This document shows, in pieces, positions 1 through 8,900 of a stretch of 43,076 bases of DNA (positions within the stretch are counted from its first letter, which is position 1; the number at the start of each line of letters is the position of its first letter). The notes beneath the pieces were generated by a model. That model saw only the letters and a program-made list of their open reading frames with translations. It was not told the origin of the DNA and did not search any database. The position numbers and the translations under genes are program-made. Location of the stretch: the NCBI GenBank assembly GCA_937959315.1, contig CALGRC010000161.1:1-43076 (forward strand). Reading direction: 5' to 3'. Origin of the DNA: an uncultured Clostridia bacterium. Its GTDB lineage: Bacteria > Bacillota > Clostridia > UMGS1810.

Positions 1-738
1 CCCCAGCGCCGCTGCACATTCCCCAGCCGCTTCATTCCCCCCTGCATTCTGCTGTATCGCTTTTATTCCGCTGCCGTTTACAATACGTTGCTTTTCCCTG
101 GAATATACTATCCAATAAGTTCCATCATACATAATCTGGACAGGCGCATCCTCTTTTAAAAAATAAGCGCTTTCCGGTACAATATTACTGCCTGGATATT
201 CCCGTATCCGGAACCTCTTTGCCCCCAATCCATTGACATTGAGCGTCGCGGCAGTCGAATTGCTGGTTGTGTGCGGGATTATGGTTATCGTCATGCCCGC
301 ATACAGTTCTGTCGGCGCAGGGTCTAATGTCACCGTATATGCCGTATTAGTCCCAGATGTCGTCGCTATCCACTCGTTGGCTTTATTATCCAGCGCCTCC
401 TCCACCGCCGTCGAAATGGGCTTATTCAAATCGCTAGTGTTGTCCACGTTGGAAAGCCCTACCTGCGCTTTGGTCACGCTATGCGGATTGCTTTTGTTTC
501 CCGTGTGCGCCGTCAGTGCGGACGCATCCGCTTTCCCGGCAACCGCGCTGTCCACCCCGGACAGCTTTGTCTGTAGCTCGGTCACCGCCTTCATCACGGT
601 TCGCCAAAACCAGTTAAACACATTTGCCGGCGGCTTATAGCCGCCCTGGAACCCACTTTGCCGCAAATTTTCCGACGGCTCTGCCGTCGTCCCGTTTTCT
701 GCCCAGCTGTCGTCTGTAAATTTGTTGTTAAAGTCCAC
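1..738 (-). CDS. Tail fibre protein, N-terminal part (cut by window edge)
   Basis: The frame opens at a GTG at 738 behind a GGGGGAG ribosome binding site and stays open for 246 codons to the left edge, so the C terminus is missing. Around residues 85-102 it carries NPHSVTKAQVGLSNVDNT, a motif common in phage tail and neck fibres that bind host surfaces. The visible part ends in a Gly/Asn/Ala-rich stretch resembling the start of head-domain-like fibre repeats. It follows the baseplate genes, as expected for a receptor-binding fibre. It probably belongs to the same gene as the fragment at the right edge. Confidence 0.8.
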   Translation of the reverse strand, partial: MDFNNKFTDDSWAENGTTAEPSENLRQSGFQGGYKPPANVFNWFWRTVMKAVTELQTKLSGVDSAVAGKADASALTAHTGNKSNPHSVTKAQVGLSNVDNTSDLNKPISTAVEEALDNKANEWIATTSGTNTAYTVTLDPAPTELYAGMTITIIPHTTSNSTAATLNVNGLGAKRFRIREYPGSNIVPESAYFLKEDAPVQIMYDGTYWIVYSREKQRIVNGSGIKAIQQNAGGNEAAGECAAALG

Positions 739-752
739 GTTTCACTCCCCCT

Positions 753-1382
753 TTATATCGGTAATACCGCCTCATTTTCCGAGCTGTACAGGTCGCCGAA
801 ATAGCCGCCAATCGTGCCGTCTTCCGTATCGCAGAACCCAGATTCTTCGTCATACTCTGTTTCCGTATCCGCAAACATAAACGTACCGGTAAACAGCGCG
901 CTCTCTATCGTTGTACACACCGGCAGCAGCTTTTTTATGATTGCCACCACCTGGTTTTGCGACAGCCCCGCCGTACCAAGGCTTCCCAGCGGCAGTTTTG
1001 TCACCTCCACCGTGCACGGCTCGTCCAGTTCTGTAATCAGCACATCAGACGGGCTGCATGCCAGCGTATAGCAAATCGCCTGCAAAATACTCGGGTAGTC
1101 GCCGCCGGAACGGTTCCGCATGATTTTTGCCCGTATCATATACCGGTATTGCGCATCTGTCGCAGGCCCGCGCGGCTGGCCAACCGACGCGCCCAAAAGG
1201 TCCAGCGTGCTGCCTGCGGCCTGTTCCAAATCCAGCGCATCCCATATTGCCTGCATATCGCTTTGGATTTTCGCATCCATCACGCGTTCTATTTCCAGCA
1301 GTTTGTAGTGCACACTGTCTTTCCCATGCCCATAGCAGTCCGGCAGGTTTTCCGCGTAGTTTGCTTTGTTAAATTTTATCAT
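753..1382 (-). CDS. YmfQ/DUF2313-like baseplate protein (Mu gp48 type)
   Basis: 209 aa. The first half matches the fold expected of YmfQ-like proteins of contractile phages: a helical segment followed by a GSTLDLLGASVGQPRG-type turn and a YRYMIRAKIMRNRSGGDYPS segment at about residues 80-100. The family links the baseplate wedge J protein to the tail fibre, and here it sits exactly between those two genes. Its ATG overlaps the stop of the J gene by 4 bases (ATGA), suggesting translational coupling. The acidic C-terminal tail (DTETEYDEESGF) is not family-defining. Confidence 0.8.
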   Translation of the reverse strand: MIKFNKANYAENLPDCYGHGKDSVHYKLLEIERVMDAKIQSDMQAIWDALDLEQAAGSTLDLLGASVGQPRGPATDAQYRYMIRAKIMRNRSGGDYPSILQAICYTLACSPSDVLITELDEPCTVEVTKLPLGSLGTAGLSQNQVVAIIKKLLPVCTTIESALFTGTFMFADTETEYDEESGFCDTEDGTIGGYFGDLYSSENEAVLPI

Positions 1383-2584
1383 GTGACCACCTCGATGCTG
1401 ATATCATCCGCAGTTGTCTTTGCAACCTGCCATGCCTCCACAGCTACGTTTTCCTCTTTGTAGCTGCTGCCGCCATCAGAAGATAATGCCAAATACGGCA
1501 CGTCAACCACGCCTTCTACTGCGTGGATATGGCCGTACAGCGAGGATAAAACAACCTCCGCCCCAACGCCCAGGCCGTCGATGTAGGACACCAGATTTTT
1601 CTGTATCTGCTCTATCCCCGTTTCTTCAAACTCAGCGTCCGTCTTTATCTGGATTTTGCATTTCACGCTGACCGTCTCGGTGTGTGAAAACACAACCGTA
1701 TGCGCGTAACCGCCGTCGTCGTACACCTGTACGCTCACCGGCTCGTCGCTGGTGCTGACGCTTTTGACGCCAACCGGTTTTTTGGAAAAAATCGCTTCAG
1801 CAATCATCTGTTCGTATTCGTCGGTATCCCCGCCGTACACAAAACACTCAAAGCTGTGCGGCGGCCGTCCTGCACTGTCTGTCTCAGACGTGTCATTTTC
1901 AATAAGGCCGGCGCTCATCACCGTCGGCACCCGCAAAATGGCCGCCCGTATCGCGTCTGCATTGGCGCTTCCCATGCCTTCTGTCGAAAGGCTTATCCGC
2001 CGCCGCAGTTCCGCATCACTTTCCGCATCCGCACCGTACAGCAGGATTTCACTTCCCGTAATCGCCGACACGTCCGCGCTCGGGTTGATAATGGCGGCAA
2101 TCGCATCTTCGCCGACGTTCCCAACAAGCCCCGCCTGCGTGCATTCAACCTCCAGCACACCCGTGCCGTCCGTGTCAATTTCTGCGTCCGCCACGCTTTG
2201 GAATACCAGCGCGTTTTCTATATCCCTTGTACTTACGCCTACTGCAAACCCGGCGGGTATCACCGCCCCCGGTGTGCCTGTTACCGTCACTTTGTGCCGC
2301 GCCTTCGTCGCAGGGTTGCGCTGGATGCCAACAAATACGCACAGTCGGTCTAAACTGACGCCGGACGCACTTTCCGGGTACCGCGCGTAGTAGACCAGCT
2401 CCATCGTTTCATAGGTTTTGGCGTCCGCATAGGCGCCAATACGCAAATGCTTTCCAACCGCGTAGTCATTGCCTGTCTTGATGTCCTCGCCAAACAATTC
2501 CTTTGCCAGTTTTACCCGTTCCGACAAAATATCGTCAAACGACGGACGCGCAAACCCTTTTTCACTCAGGCCCCACTCGCTCAT
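1379..2584 (-). CDS. Baseplate J-like protein (gp47 family)
   Basis: 401 aa from the ATG at 2584, which has AGGAG five bases upstream. An in-frame GTG at 2599 is possible but less well placed. The N terminus (GLSEKGFARPSFDDILSE) is typical of clostridial J-like wedge proteins. The central part has the beta-rich region followed by AESDAELRRRISLSTEGMG, a hallmark of the family around residue 190. J proteins form the wedge that connects the hub to the fibres in contractile baseplates. The gene is coupled to the YmfQ-like gene downstream. Confidence 0.88.
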   Translation of the reverse strand: MSEWGLSEKGFARPSFDDILSERVKLAKELFGEDIKTGNDYAVGKHLRIGAYADAKTYETMELVYYARYPESASGVSLDRLCVFVGIQRNPATKARHKVTVTGTPGAVIPAGFAVGVSTRDIENALVFQSVADAEIDTDGTGVLEVECTQAGLVGNVGEDAIAAIINPSADVSAITGSEILLYGADAESDAELRRRISLSTEGMGSANADAIRAAILRVPTVMSAGLIENDTSETDSAGRPPHSFECFVYGGDTDEYEQMIAEAIFSKKPVGVKSVSTSDEPVSVQVYDDGGYAHTVVFSHTETVSVKCKIQIKTDAEFEETGIEQIQKNLVSYIDGLGVGAEVVLSSLYGHIHAVEGVVDVPYLALSSDGGSSYKEENVAVEAWQVAKTTADDISIEVVT

Positions 2585-2602
2585 GTCCACTCCTATCACC
2601 CC

Positions 2603-2953
2603 CTACTCCCACGTCCGGTTTATCTCTACTGTTTCACCGCGCGAATTGGCAGCGGTAAACCGAATGGTCTGCGCACGCCCTTCCACATCGCTTACAAACG
2701 ACGTAAAATAATAGCTGTCGTCCACTTCGCGCAGCGCGCGCAATATCTCGCTTTTTACCTGCTCAATATTTTGCTTCTTTCTCAGTATCACGCCAAAGTC
2801 AATGCCATAGTCCTTGTCCAAAAACCACTCGCCTGTATTGGCGCCCAACCGATGCTGAATCGTCTGTGCCGTAAGCGGCGCCCCGGTTTTCCACTCGATG
2901 TCATTGTTAAACAGCACAATGTCGCCGTTTTTGTCCAGCGCATAGTCTTTCAT
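2603..2953 (-). CDS. gp25/XkdS-like baseplate wedge protein (DUF2634 type)
   Basis: 116 aa from the ATG at 2953. A longer reading from a TTG at 2980 exists but lacks a good start context and overlaps the upstream gene. The sequence has the features of the XkdS/W family: an early acidic strand, RLGANTGEWFLDKDYGIDF near the middle and a strand-rich C terminus. Members are lysozyme-like wedge proteins lacking catalytic activity that help start sheath assembly at the baseplate. The position next to the J gene supports this. Confidence 0.8.
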   Translation of the reverse strand: MKDYALDKNGDIVLFNNDIEWKTGAPLTAQTIQHRLGANTGEWFLDKDYGIDFGVILRKKQNIEQVKSEILRALREVDDSYYFTSFVSDVEGRAQTIRFTAANSRGETVEINRTWE

Positions 2954-2966
2954 CTTATCACCGCCT

Positions 2967-3377
2967 TTACAAAATCCCAATAATCATGCTGTCAGACAGC
3001 GCATGATGCCGGTAGGATGGTGTAGACAGTACACCTTTTTTCCCGTCCGTGATGTCCCGTTCGCCGCAAACGCAAATCACCACGTCGCCGGCTTTCAACG
3101 GTTCAAACGTCAGATACTGCACCGTTTCATACTGTGCCGTACCGCCAGCCATACCGGACACATAGGTCAATTCCTTTTCCACTATCCGACCTTTGCAGTG
3201 GCCAGCAACCGGCACACCCGGAACAGGCGCATGCGCCTTTGCGTCCTTCCCTATTTGCTTTAATTTGTGTAGCGGCTGTACCGTCGCCGTATCGCCGCTG
3301 ACCGACAGCACCTTTCCCAAATAACAGGTGTGCAGGTTCAGCAGCTCCGCGGCTATCGCTTCTTTCATATAGTTCAC
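2967..3377 (-). CDS. Gp138/gpV-like baseplate protein (OB-fold)
   Basis: 136 aa, starting with GTG at 3377 that overlaps the previous stop as GTGA, with GGAGG nine bases upstream. Residues about 24-40 (VLSVSGDTATVQPLHKL) match the N-terminal OB-fold of Gp138/gpV-type proteins, which form the base of the central tail spike. No separate spike or lysozyme domain is fused to it. Neighbours on both sides are hub and wedge proteins. The assignment rests on this motif and on gene order. Confidence 0.7.
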   Translation of the reverse strand: MNYMKEAIAAELLNLHTCYLGKVLSVSGDTATVQPLHKLKQIGKDAKAHAPVPGVPVAGHCKGRIVEKELTYVSGMAGGTAQYETVQYLTFEPLKAGDVVICVCGERDITDGKKGVLSTPSYRHHALSDSMIIGIL

Positions 3378-4297
3378 GCGTCCACCACCTCCAGCTCAGA
3401 TGTGAAGTCCGACGCATTCCCATTGTGCGTCCAGCGCCGCACACGGTACCGCCCGGACACATTGCGGCTTTGCAGGTCAATGACCGCCGCAGTCGTCATG
3501 CGGTGCTGCAGCAGCATTTTTATTTTGTAGCCGTGCACGGTGTCCGTATAATCCTCCGCCGTCTGTTCTTCCCAAAATTCCTCCGGCGCGCCGATCAGTC
3601 CGGTATCCGCAGACACGGTAAACCGGATGTCATCCCCGGCACTTAAACGGCGCGCATAGATTTGCCCTTTGTTGATATACACTGAAATGCCGCACACTTT
3701 GGCATAGTCTGCAATCTTTGGGATGATGTCGCCGTCCACCGTGGTTTCGTCCTCGTATGTATGGTCGCGTTCTATCTCAAATACCTTCACCGGCAGACCC
3801 ACTTTGCCAAGCAAATCCCGCAGAATATAGCTTGCTTTTGTCCCGGCGGCATAGGAAATACTTTCTACCGTCTTTTGCTGCCGCGTTACGTCGTCCAGCG
3901 CACGGACGGTTGTCAGCCGGTCTACGCCGTCAAACCTGTCCGTCACCTTTACAATCACGCCGGAAAAAATGACGCCGGTATCGTCTCGGTATCCAGCCGT
4001 CAGCGATATTTTTTTATCGTTCTGAAACCGCTTGGCTGTGTTGTCCGACAGGTTATACATGGTAATTTCACATTCGTTGGCTTCAATGTCGTCATCCCCA
4101 GAGCAGGTAAAGGTAAAATCCAGCGCGTCCGAATGAATCCGGACGTCTTCCAGCTCTACCACCGCCACGCGGCCAAACTGCCCCTCTATCGACGACGCGC
4201 ACTGCTCGCCGATGGTTTTCAGAGCATATGCCAGCCGGGACGCATTGCCGTCTTGCCTGGGCGCCGTCGCCGCCGCCCGCGATGTCCTGTCCGCCAT
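3374..4297 (-). CDS. Late control D/XkdQ-like baseplate hub protein
   Basis: 307 aa with GGAGGG before the ATG. The protein is beta-rich with the layout of gpD/XkdQ hub proteins: a first barrel with NECEITMYNLSDNT near residue 75, and a central KASYILRDLLGKVGLPVK segment. The family forms the trimeric hub ring that joins the tail tube to the spike. It is translationally coupled to the downstream Gp138-like gene. The first 20 residues are Ala/Arg-rich and may be unstructured. Confidence 0.75.
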   Translation of the reverse strand: MADRTSRAAATAPRQDGNASRLAYALKTIGEQCASSIEGQFGRVAVVELEDVRIHSDALDFTFTCSGDDDIEANECEITMYNLSDNTAKRFQNDKKISLTAGYRDDTGVIFSGVIVKVTDRFDGVDRLTTVRALDDVTRQQKTVESISYAAGTKASYILRDLLGKVGLPVKVFEIERDHTYEDETTVDGDIIPKIADYAKVCGISVYINKGQIYARRLSAGDDIRFTVSADTGLIGAPEEFWEEQTAEDYTDTVHGYKIKMLLQHRMTTAAVIDLQSRNVSGRYRVRRWTHNGNASDFTSELEVVDA

Positions 4298-4299
4298 GC

Positions 4300-4611
4300 C
4301 TATCCCTCCACCGTCAAAAATACTGTTTCGTTCAAATTATCAAACGTCACTTTATTGTAGGTCCCGCTCTCATCCAGCGGCACAATACGGATGCCCGGTG
4401 CATTTTCGTCCGCCGCAATGCAGGTAAACAACGGCATACCATAGACCACCGGCTCCCCCGCGCAAATCACCGTCCCGTTTTTGGACAGCCCCAGCACAAA
4501 CAAGTCCGCCGTCGGGTTATAGCTGACCGTGACGGTATACACCTCGTCGGGCAGCGCAATGTCAAAGCTGTACGGGATCAGCGCCTTTTTTATCAAAATC
4601 CGGTCTTTCAT
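4300..4611 (-). CDS. Baseplate plug-like protein
   Basis: 103 aa from the ATG at 4611 (GGGGTG upstream). The frame is open further upstream, but that stretch lies inside the neighbouring toxin gene. The short beta-rich protein (PYSFDIALPDEVYTVTVSYN near the start) resembles the small Pam3-gp18-like plug proteins that sit between Dit-like and hub genes in myophages. It is separated from the Dit-like gene by an inserted toxin-antitoxin cassette and its terminator. Confidence 0.65.
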   Translation of the reverse strand: MKDRILIKKALIPYSFDIALPDEVYTVTVSYNPTADLFVLGLSKNGTVICAGEPVVYGMPLFTCIAADENAPGIRIVPLDESGTYNKVTFDNLNETVFLTVEG

Positions 4612-4626
4612 CCATATCACCCCAAC

Positions 4627-4660
4627 AAAAAAGCACCTACCCGCTTCGGATAGATGCTTT
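4627..4660 (-). terminator. Intrinsic terminator, shared type, copy A
   Basis: Arms AAAGCACCTACCC (4630-4642) and GGATAGATGCTTT (4648-4660) pair over 13 positions with two G-U wobbles when transcribed leftward, followed by six U. It lies seven bases after the YoeB stop and ends the toxin-antitoxin transcript. Near-identical hairpins occur at 9572-9606 and 18295-18326. Confidence 0.88.
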
Positions 4661-4666
4661 CTTTTT

Positions 4667-4936
4667 TTAAAACTCATAATGCGACCACATACTGACCACG
4701 CGCACAATCTTTTCCTGCTCAAACACCTGATACACCATCCGGTGCTGGATGTTGATGCGCCGGGAATAAAACCCATCCAAATCCCCCACCAGCTTTTCAT
4801 ACGGCGGCGGGTTCTGGTACGGGTTTTCCATCAGCACTTTCAGCAGCGCACGTGCCTTTTTTTCCAGCCCCGCCTGCTTAATGCGGCTTTTGTCCTTGTC
4901 CGCCTGCTTGGCAAATAACACCCGGTATCCTACCAT
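4667..4936 (-). CDS. yoeB: Txe/YoeB-family mRNA interferase toxin
   Basis: 89 aa, typical YoeB length. YoeB-type toxins bind the ribosome and cut mRNA at the A site. Likely active-site residues are present: Glu47, the Arg59/Arg60/Arg66 cluster and the C-terminal His87-Tyr88 pair in the signature MWSHYEF. The start overlaps the antitoxin stop by 7 bases, giving the usual antitoxin-first operon. The pair is inserted inside the tail/baseplate operon and followed by its own terminator, so it behaves as a moron. Confidence 0.92.
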   Translation of the reverse strand: MVGYRVLFAKQADKDKSRIKQAGLEKKARALLKVLMENPYQNPPPYEKLVGDLDGFYSRRINIQHRMVYQVFEQEKIVRVVSMWSHYEF

Positions 4937-5181
4937 TGTTCATCCTCGCTGTACTCCCGGCTCTCTTCCAGTGGTTCTTTCCCAGCTTCTTTGATGATAT
5001 CCGCCAACCCCGGCACCGACACCAAATACAGCGTTTCCATCAGACTGTTATAGTCTTCCTCGCTCATAATGACCGCGTTGCCGTTTTTGGTGCTGACGTT
5101 CACCACATCGTTGTATTCCACCGCCTGGTTGATGTACGCAAACAGGTTTTTGCGGAAGTTGGTAATATTGGTATTGGTCAT
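4930..5181 (-). CDS. yefM: YefM/Phd-family antitoxin
   Basis: 83 aa from the ATG at 5181. GAGGTG lies seven bases upstream, and the alternative GTG at 5190 is part of that ribosome binding site. The N terminus (NITNFRKNLFAYINQAVEYN) is the dimerising, DNA-binding half of Phd/YefM proteins. The acidic C-terminal tail is the toxin-neutralising segment. It probably represses its own strong promoter through the inverted repeat overlapping the -10 box. Confidence 0.92.
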   Translation of the reverse strand: MTNTNITNFRKNLFAYINQAVEYNDVVNVSTKNGNAVIMSEEDYNSLMETLYLVSVPGLADIIKEAGKEPLEESREYSEDEQW

Positions 5182-5204
5182 GGCTTTCACCTCGTATATA
5201 TTAT

Positions 5205-5224
5205 ATGTACATTATACCGTACAT
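5205..5224. promoter_or_regulatory. Candidate YefM operator
   Basis: Inverted repeat ATGTAC-8 bp-GTACAT that contains the whole -10 box. Phd/YefM antitoxins with their toxins usually bind such short palindromes to autoregulate. The assignment is by position and symmetry. Confidence 0.6.
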
Positions 5225-5239
5225 ATGCACAGATGTCAA
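5211..5239 (-). promoter_or_regulatory. Consensus promoter of yefM-yoeB
   Basis: Reading leftward: TTGACA (5239-5234), 17-bp spacer, TATAAT (5216-5211), followed 30 bases later by the antitoxin ATG. All 12 hexamer bases match the sigma-A consensus, so the cassette can be expressed from a silent prophage. Confidence 0.9.
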
Positions 5240-5264
5240 GGGGTTCCCATTATTTTTACATCCC

Positions 5265-5954
5265 CTACGCCCCTTTTGCAATCTGCTGCAGTCCCGCGTC
5301 GGTCTGCGGTTTGGTCTCGGTATTGTCCGACTGCACGCCGGCAATATTGCCTTCGTCCACCCAGCCATACACCATTCCGCCGTCGGTGCTGACCAAATGT
5401 ATCGGATGGACGGACCAATCGGCGCGCGAAAGCAGCGTCACCTCGCAGGTACTCCTGCCGCGCGTTGCTGCTTTGGTTTGCGCGTCCGACGACACAAACA
5501 CATCGCCGCCGGTAAATACCACCGTCTGTCCCACCTCGAGATTTCCCACCGACGGCTGGACAGTCACCGTTTCCGGCTGCGTGTTTTCGTCCGCCACATA
5601 CATACTGTGTGCAATCCGCGGACGCTTTAGCGTCATGTCAAATTTACAACCGCCCTTGACGGTGTTGGGGTGTGACGTTGTACAGGAGATAATCAAAAAC
5701 CCGTCCCCAAAGTTCCTCCCCTCATACCGCACCAGCGTCTTGCTGCGCTTCCAACTCTGTATCTGGTCCAGTATTTCCGCCGCCGACAGCGTATCGGTAC
5801 TGACTATGTTTCCGCTGAGGCTAAGGGTATCGCTCCGGATATTTACATGGTCGGAAATATCCGCCCCCTGCTCCACCGGGTGGGACGTCACTTCCACGTC
5901 GTCCTCCATATGCTCGTCCACGACGTTTACATATATGCCATTGAGCAGCGCCAT
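5265..5954 (-). CDS. Dit-like baseplate/tail protein with C-terminal SH3-like region
   Basis: 229 aa. The N-terminal two thirds (VEVTSHPVEQGADISDHV near residue 20, then DTLSLSGNIV) match Dit-like N-terminal domains of contractile phages, which start the baseplate below the tape measure. The last 85 residues form a beta-rich segment (VGQTVVFTGGDVFVSSDAQT), likely an SH3- or LysM-replacing module. The gene follows the tape measure gene directly, as expected. Confidence 0.72.
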   Translation of the reverse strand: MALLNGIYVNVVDEHMEDDVEVTSHPVEQGADISDHVNIRSDTLSLSGNIVSTDTLSAAEILDQIQSWKRSKTLVRYEGRNFGDGFLIISCTTSHPNTVKGGCKFDMTLKRPRIAHSMYVADENTQPETVTVQPSVGNLEVGQTVVFTGGDVFVSSDAQTKAATRGRSTCEVTLLSRADWSVHPIHLVSTDGGMVYGWVDEGNIAGVQSDNTETKPQTDAGLQQIAKGA

Positions 5955-5972
5955 TCCACCACCCGCCTTTCG

Positions 5973-8900
5973 TTAGATTTCCTGCAGCCTGGGCGATTTT
6001 CTGCTCATCATGTCAAACGTGTCGTCGATGGCGTCTTTCACCCAGCCTTTTACTTTGCGTTCCAGCGTCCGGCCGTCGCCGCCATTGGCGTTGATTGTCA
6101 GGTTAAATACCGGGCTTACCGTGTTGTTTTCCACCGACCGCGTGCTGGTATAGGCATAGCTGTCGCCCCGCGTACTGCCGTCATACGGCATGGCAAACCG
6201 TCCTGCCTGCTGCGCCGTCGCCTGCAGCTTCGGCATTTCTTTTTCCATGCCAATCACGCCGCCCTGTATCATATAGGAGCCTTTATCCTCCCAAACCTTG
6301 GATGGCGAGTTGATTTTCTGTACCTTGTCAAATTCCCGGTTGATGGCCTGCGCAATAGACCGCGCCGTCGATACCGCCGCAGCCTTCCGGCTGTTCATGC
6401 CAGCAATCAATCCATTTAGCATTTGTGCGCCGGAGCTTGACAGGTTCACGCTGGAAAATGCAGACTTTATCTGCGAAATGGTCTGTTTTACCGTATTGAC
6501 CATTCCCGTACACGCCGTTTTTACCATCTGCGCCAGGGACGCAAAATTGGTTTTTACCCGCTCTGCCTGCGCCAGCCCATCCCACAGCGCCGCTATCTTT
6601 GCTGGTTCCACAGATGCCACCGCCGTCAAAAACGGTGCCGCGTACGTCGCAAACGCACCCAAATCCGCGCCGAGCCCCGCAAGGCTTACGCTTCCGGTGA
6701 ACAACTGTGCCAGCCAACCCGTTTTGGGAAGCGCGCCCAGCGTGTCAAACAGCTGCTTAGCGTTTTCAAACCCCGCAGGGTTTACCGTCGCCATTGTGAC
6801 AAAGAACCCAACCACGCCGGCGCCCGACAGTGCAGCTAAACCGGACGCGATTTTCTGAAAATCCAGTCCTCCCATAAACCAGCCTGCGACGCCTCCATCT
6901 TTTGGCAGGCTTTTTAAGCCGGCCAGCGTTTCAAACAGTTGTTTGGCCCTGTCAAACCCGTTCGGGTCAATCCCCGCCGCCGTGTTGAAAAAACCGGTCA
7001 CATTGCCGTTGGACAGCTGCTTTAATCCGTCCGACAGCTTGCCAAAATCCAGGCCGCCGCTAAACCAGCCAACCACACCGCCATCCTTCGGCAGGCTTTT
7101 CATCCCGGCAAGCGCGTCAAACAACTGCGTTGCCTTGGTAAACCCGGCTTCCGGAAGTGCTGCAACCGCGATAAAAAAGCCCTGCGCCGACGTCACAAAC
7201 CCCGTAAGGCCTGCGCCAAGCTTGCCTAAATCCAGCCCGCCGGTAAAGAAACTGATGAGCTTTTCGCCCGCCATCATCACCATAAACGCGCCAATCGACT
7301 GGAAGAAAGCGCCGACACCGGCAAGGTCCACGCCCTGAAGCCCGGAAAATCCGCCGGAAATCGCGTTAAGGAACCCGGCAATGCTTGCCCCAATCTGCGG
7401 CAGCGTACTGGTCAGCCCCTGCAGAAAGCCCGCAACGCCAGAACCGAATATCTTGCCAATCTGGGAAAACAGCAGTGCCAGCGTGTCGCCGCCCGTGGTT
7501 AAAAACTCACGAAATCCCGGTATCTCCGACAGCTTGCCAAATGCTAATATAACCGCCGTAAACCCGCCGAGTGCCGCCGCAATTCCCGCAAGGCCCATCA
7601 GAACCACCGGGAACGGTATCAGTCCAACCGCACCGCTCAACGCTGCAAGACCGGCGCCAACCGTCCCTACCAGGCCAATGAGCGCCACCACCTGCACCAT
7701 TCCCACCAAGTTCACGCCGCCGGAAAATACTTTCGTTGCGGCAAACAGCAGCGCGCCAAGCCCAGTCAGCACCAGCCCGATACTCGCCAGCCCTTTTAAC
7801 ACCGTCGGGACGGGAATCATGCCAATCAGGCCGGACAACCCCGACAGCGCCGCGCCAACCACACCCAGTACGCCAATCATGCCGACGACCTGCACCAGCG
7901 CTTTGACATCCACACCGCCGGAAAACACCTTCGATATTGCAAAAACCAATGCCCCAAGCGCTACAACAACAACGGTAAATGCCGCAATGCCTTTCAATAC
8001 CCCTTTGACGTTGATCTTTGCAAGGCCGTCAAACAGCCCGCCAGCCTTCTTTCTGCCGCCTTTTTTTCCGCCAAACAGCGCTGTAATAGAGCCTGCCGCT
8101 TGAAAGCCTTTGAACGCCGCCGCAAGCGCAATCACCGCCGGCACAATTTTTTTGATAGCCCCCGCAATACTTTCCGCATTGCTTTTAAAGAAGTTCCCGA
8201 TTTTTGCAATCACCGGGAACTGCTGACCGGCAATGTTCACTATGGTATTTGCTACCGTCCGTATGATGCTGGGCAGCGCCTTTACCAGACCGCCAGCCAA
8301 AGACGCCGCGGACCGTATCAGCGGCGGCAGCAGCTTTTCAGACAGCTCCGGCAAGGTCTCTGCAATTTTGGGCGCCAGACGTTCAATGAACAGCCCTACG
8401 CCAGACAGCGCCTTTTCTATCGCCGGCATTACGTTGCCGGAAAAGGTCAGCGCGCTGTCCACCAAATTATTCAAGCACTGGTCAAAGTCATCCCCGCCCT
8501 TGACAAACGCCGGCAGCATGTTTTTCCACGCCGATTTCATTGCCGCAAACGACCCGGTGATGGTGCTGGCCGCCTCTTTGGCGGTCGTACCGGTAATGCC
8601 CATTTCCGTCTGTACCACATGGATGGCCTGCACCATATTGGCATACGACATGCTGTTGGCGTCCACACTCTTATCCAGCTTTGCCGCGTCTTTAATCAGG
8701 CGCTGCAATTCTGTTTTCGTGCCGCCATACCCCAGTTTCAAATTATCCAGCATCTCATAATTGCCGCGCGCCAGGCTCTGATAGGTCTCGACTACCATTT
8801 CCATGCTTGTGCCCATCTTATTGGCATTGTCCGCCATGTCGGTAACCGCCATATTGGCGTAGCTTGCCGCCTTTTGCGTATCTCCGCCCAGGCTTTGCAA

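Noticed and set aside
957..1463. Plus-strand Arg/His-rich frame opposite the YmfQ-like gene
   Set aside because: Composition typical of antisense shadow; no start signals.
1752..2390. Plus-strand frames opposite the baseplate J gene
   Set aside because: Shadow frames of a well-supported minus-strand gene, with no start signals.
7381..8103. Long open frames on the plus strand opposite the tape measure gene (also 8100-9119 and 6298-6858)
   Set aside because: They mirror the codon pattern of the tape measure gene, lack ribosome binding sites and have Pro/Thr/Ala-rich nonsense compositions.
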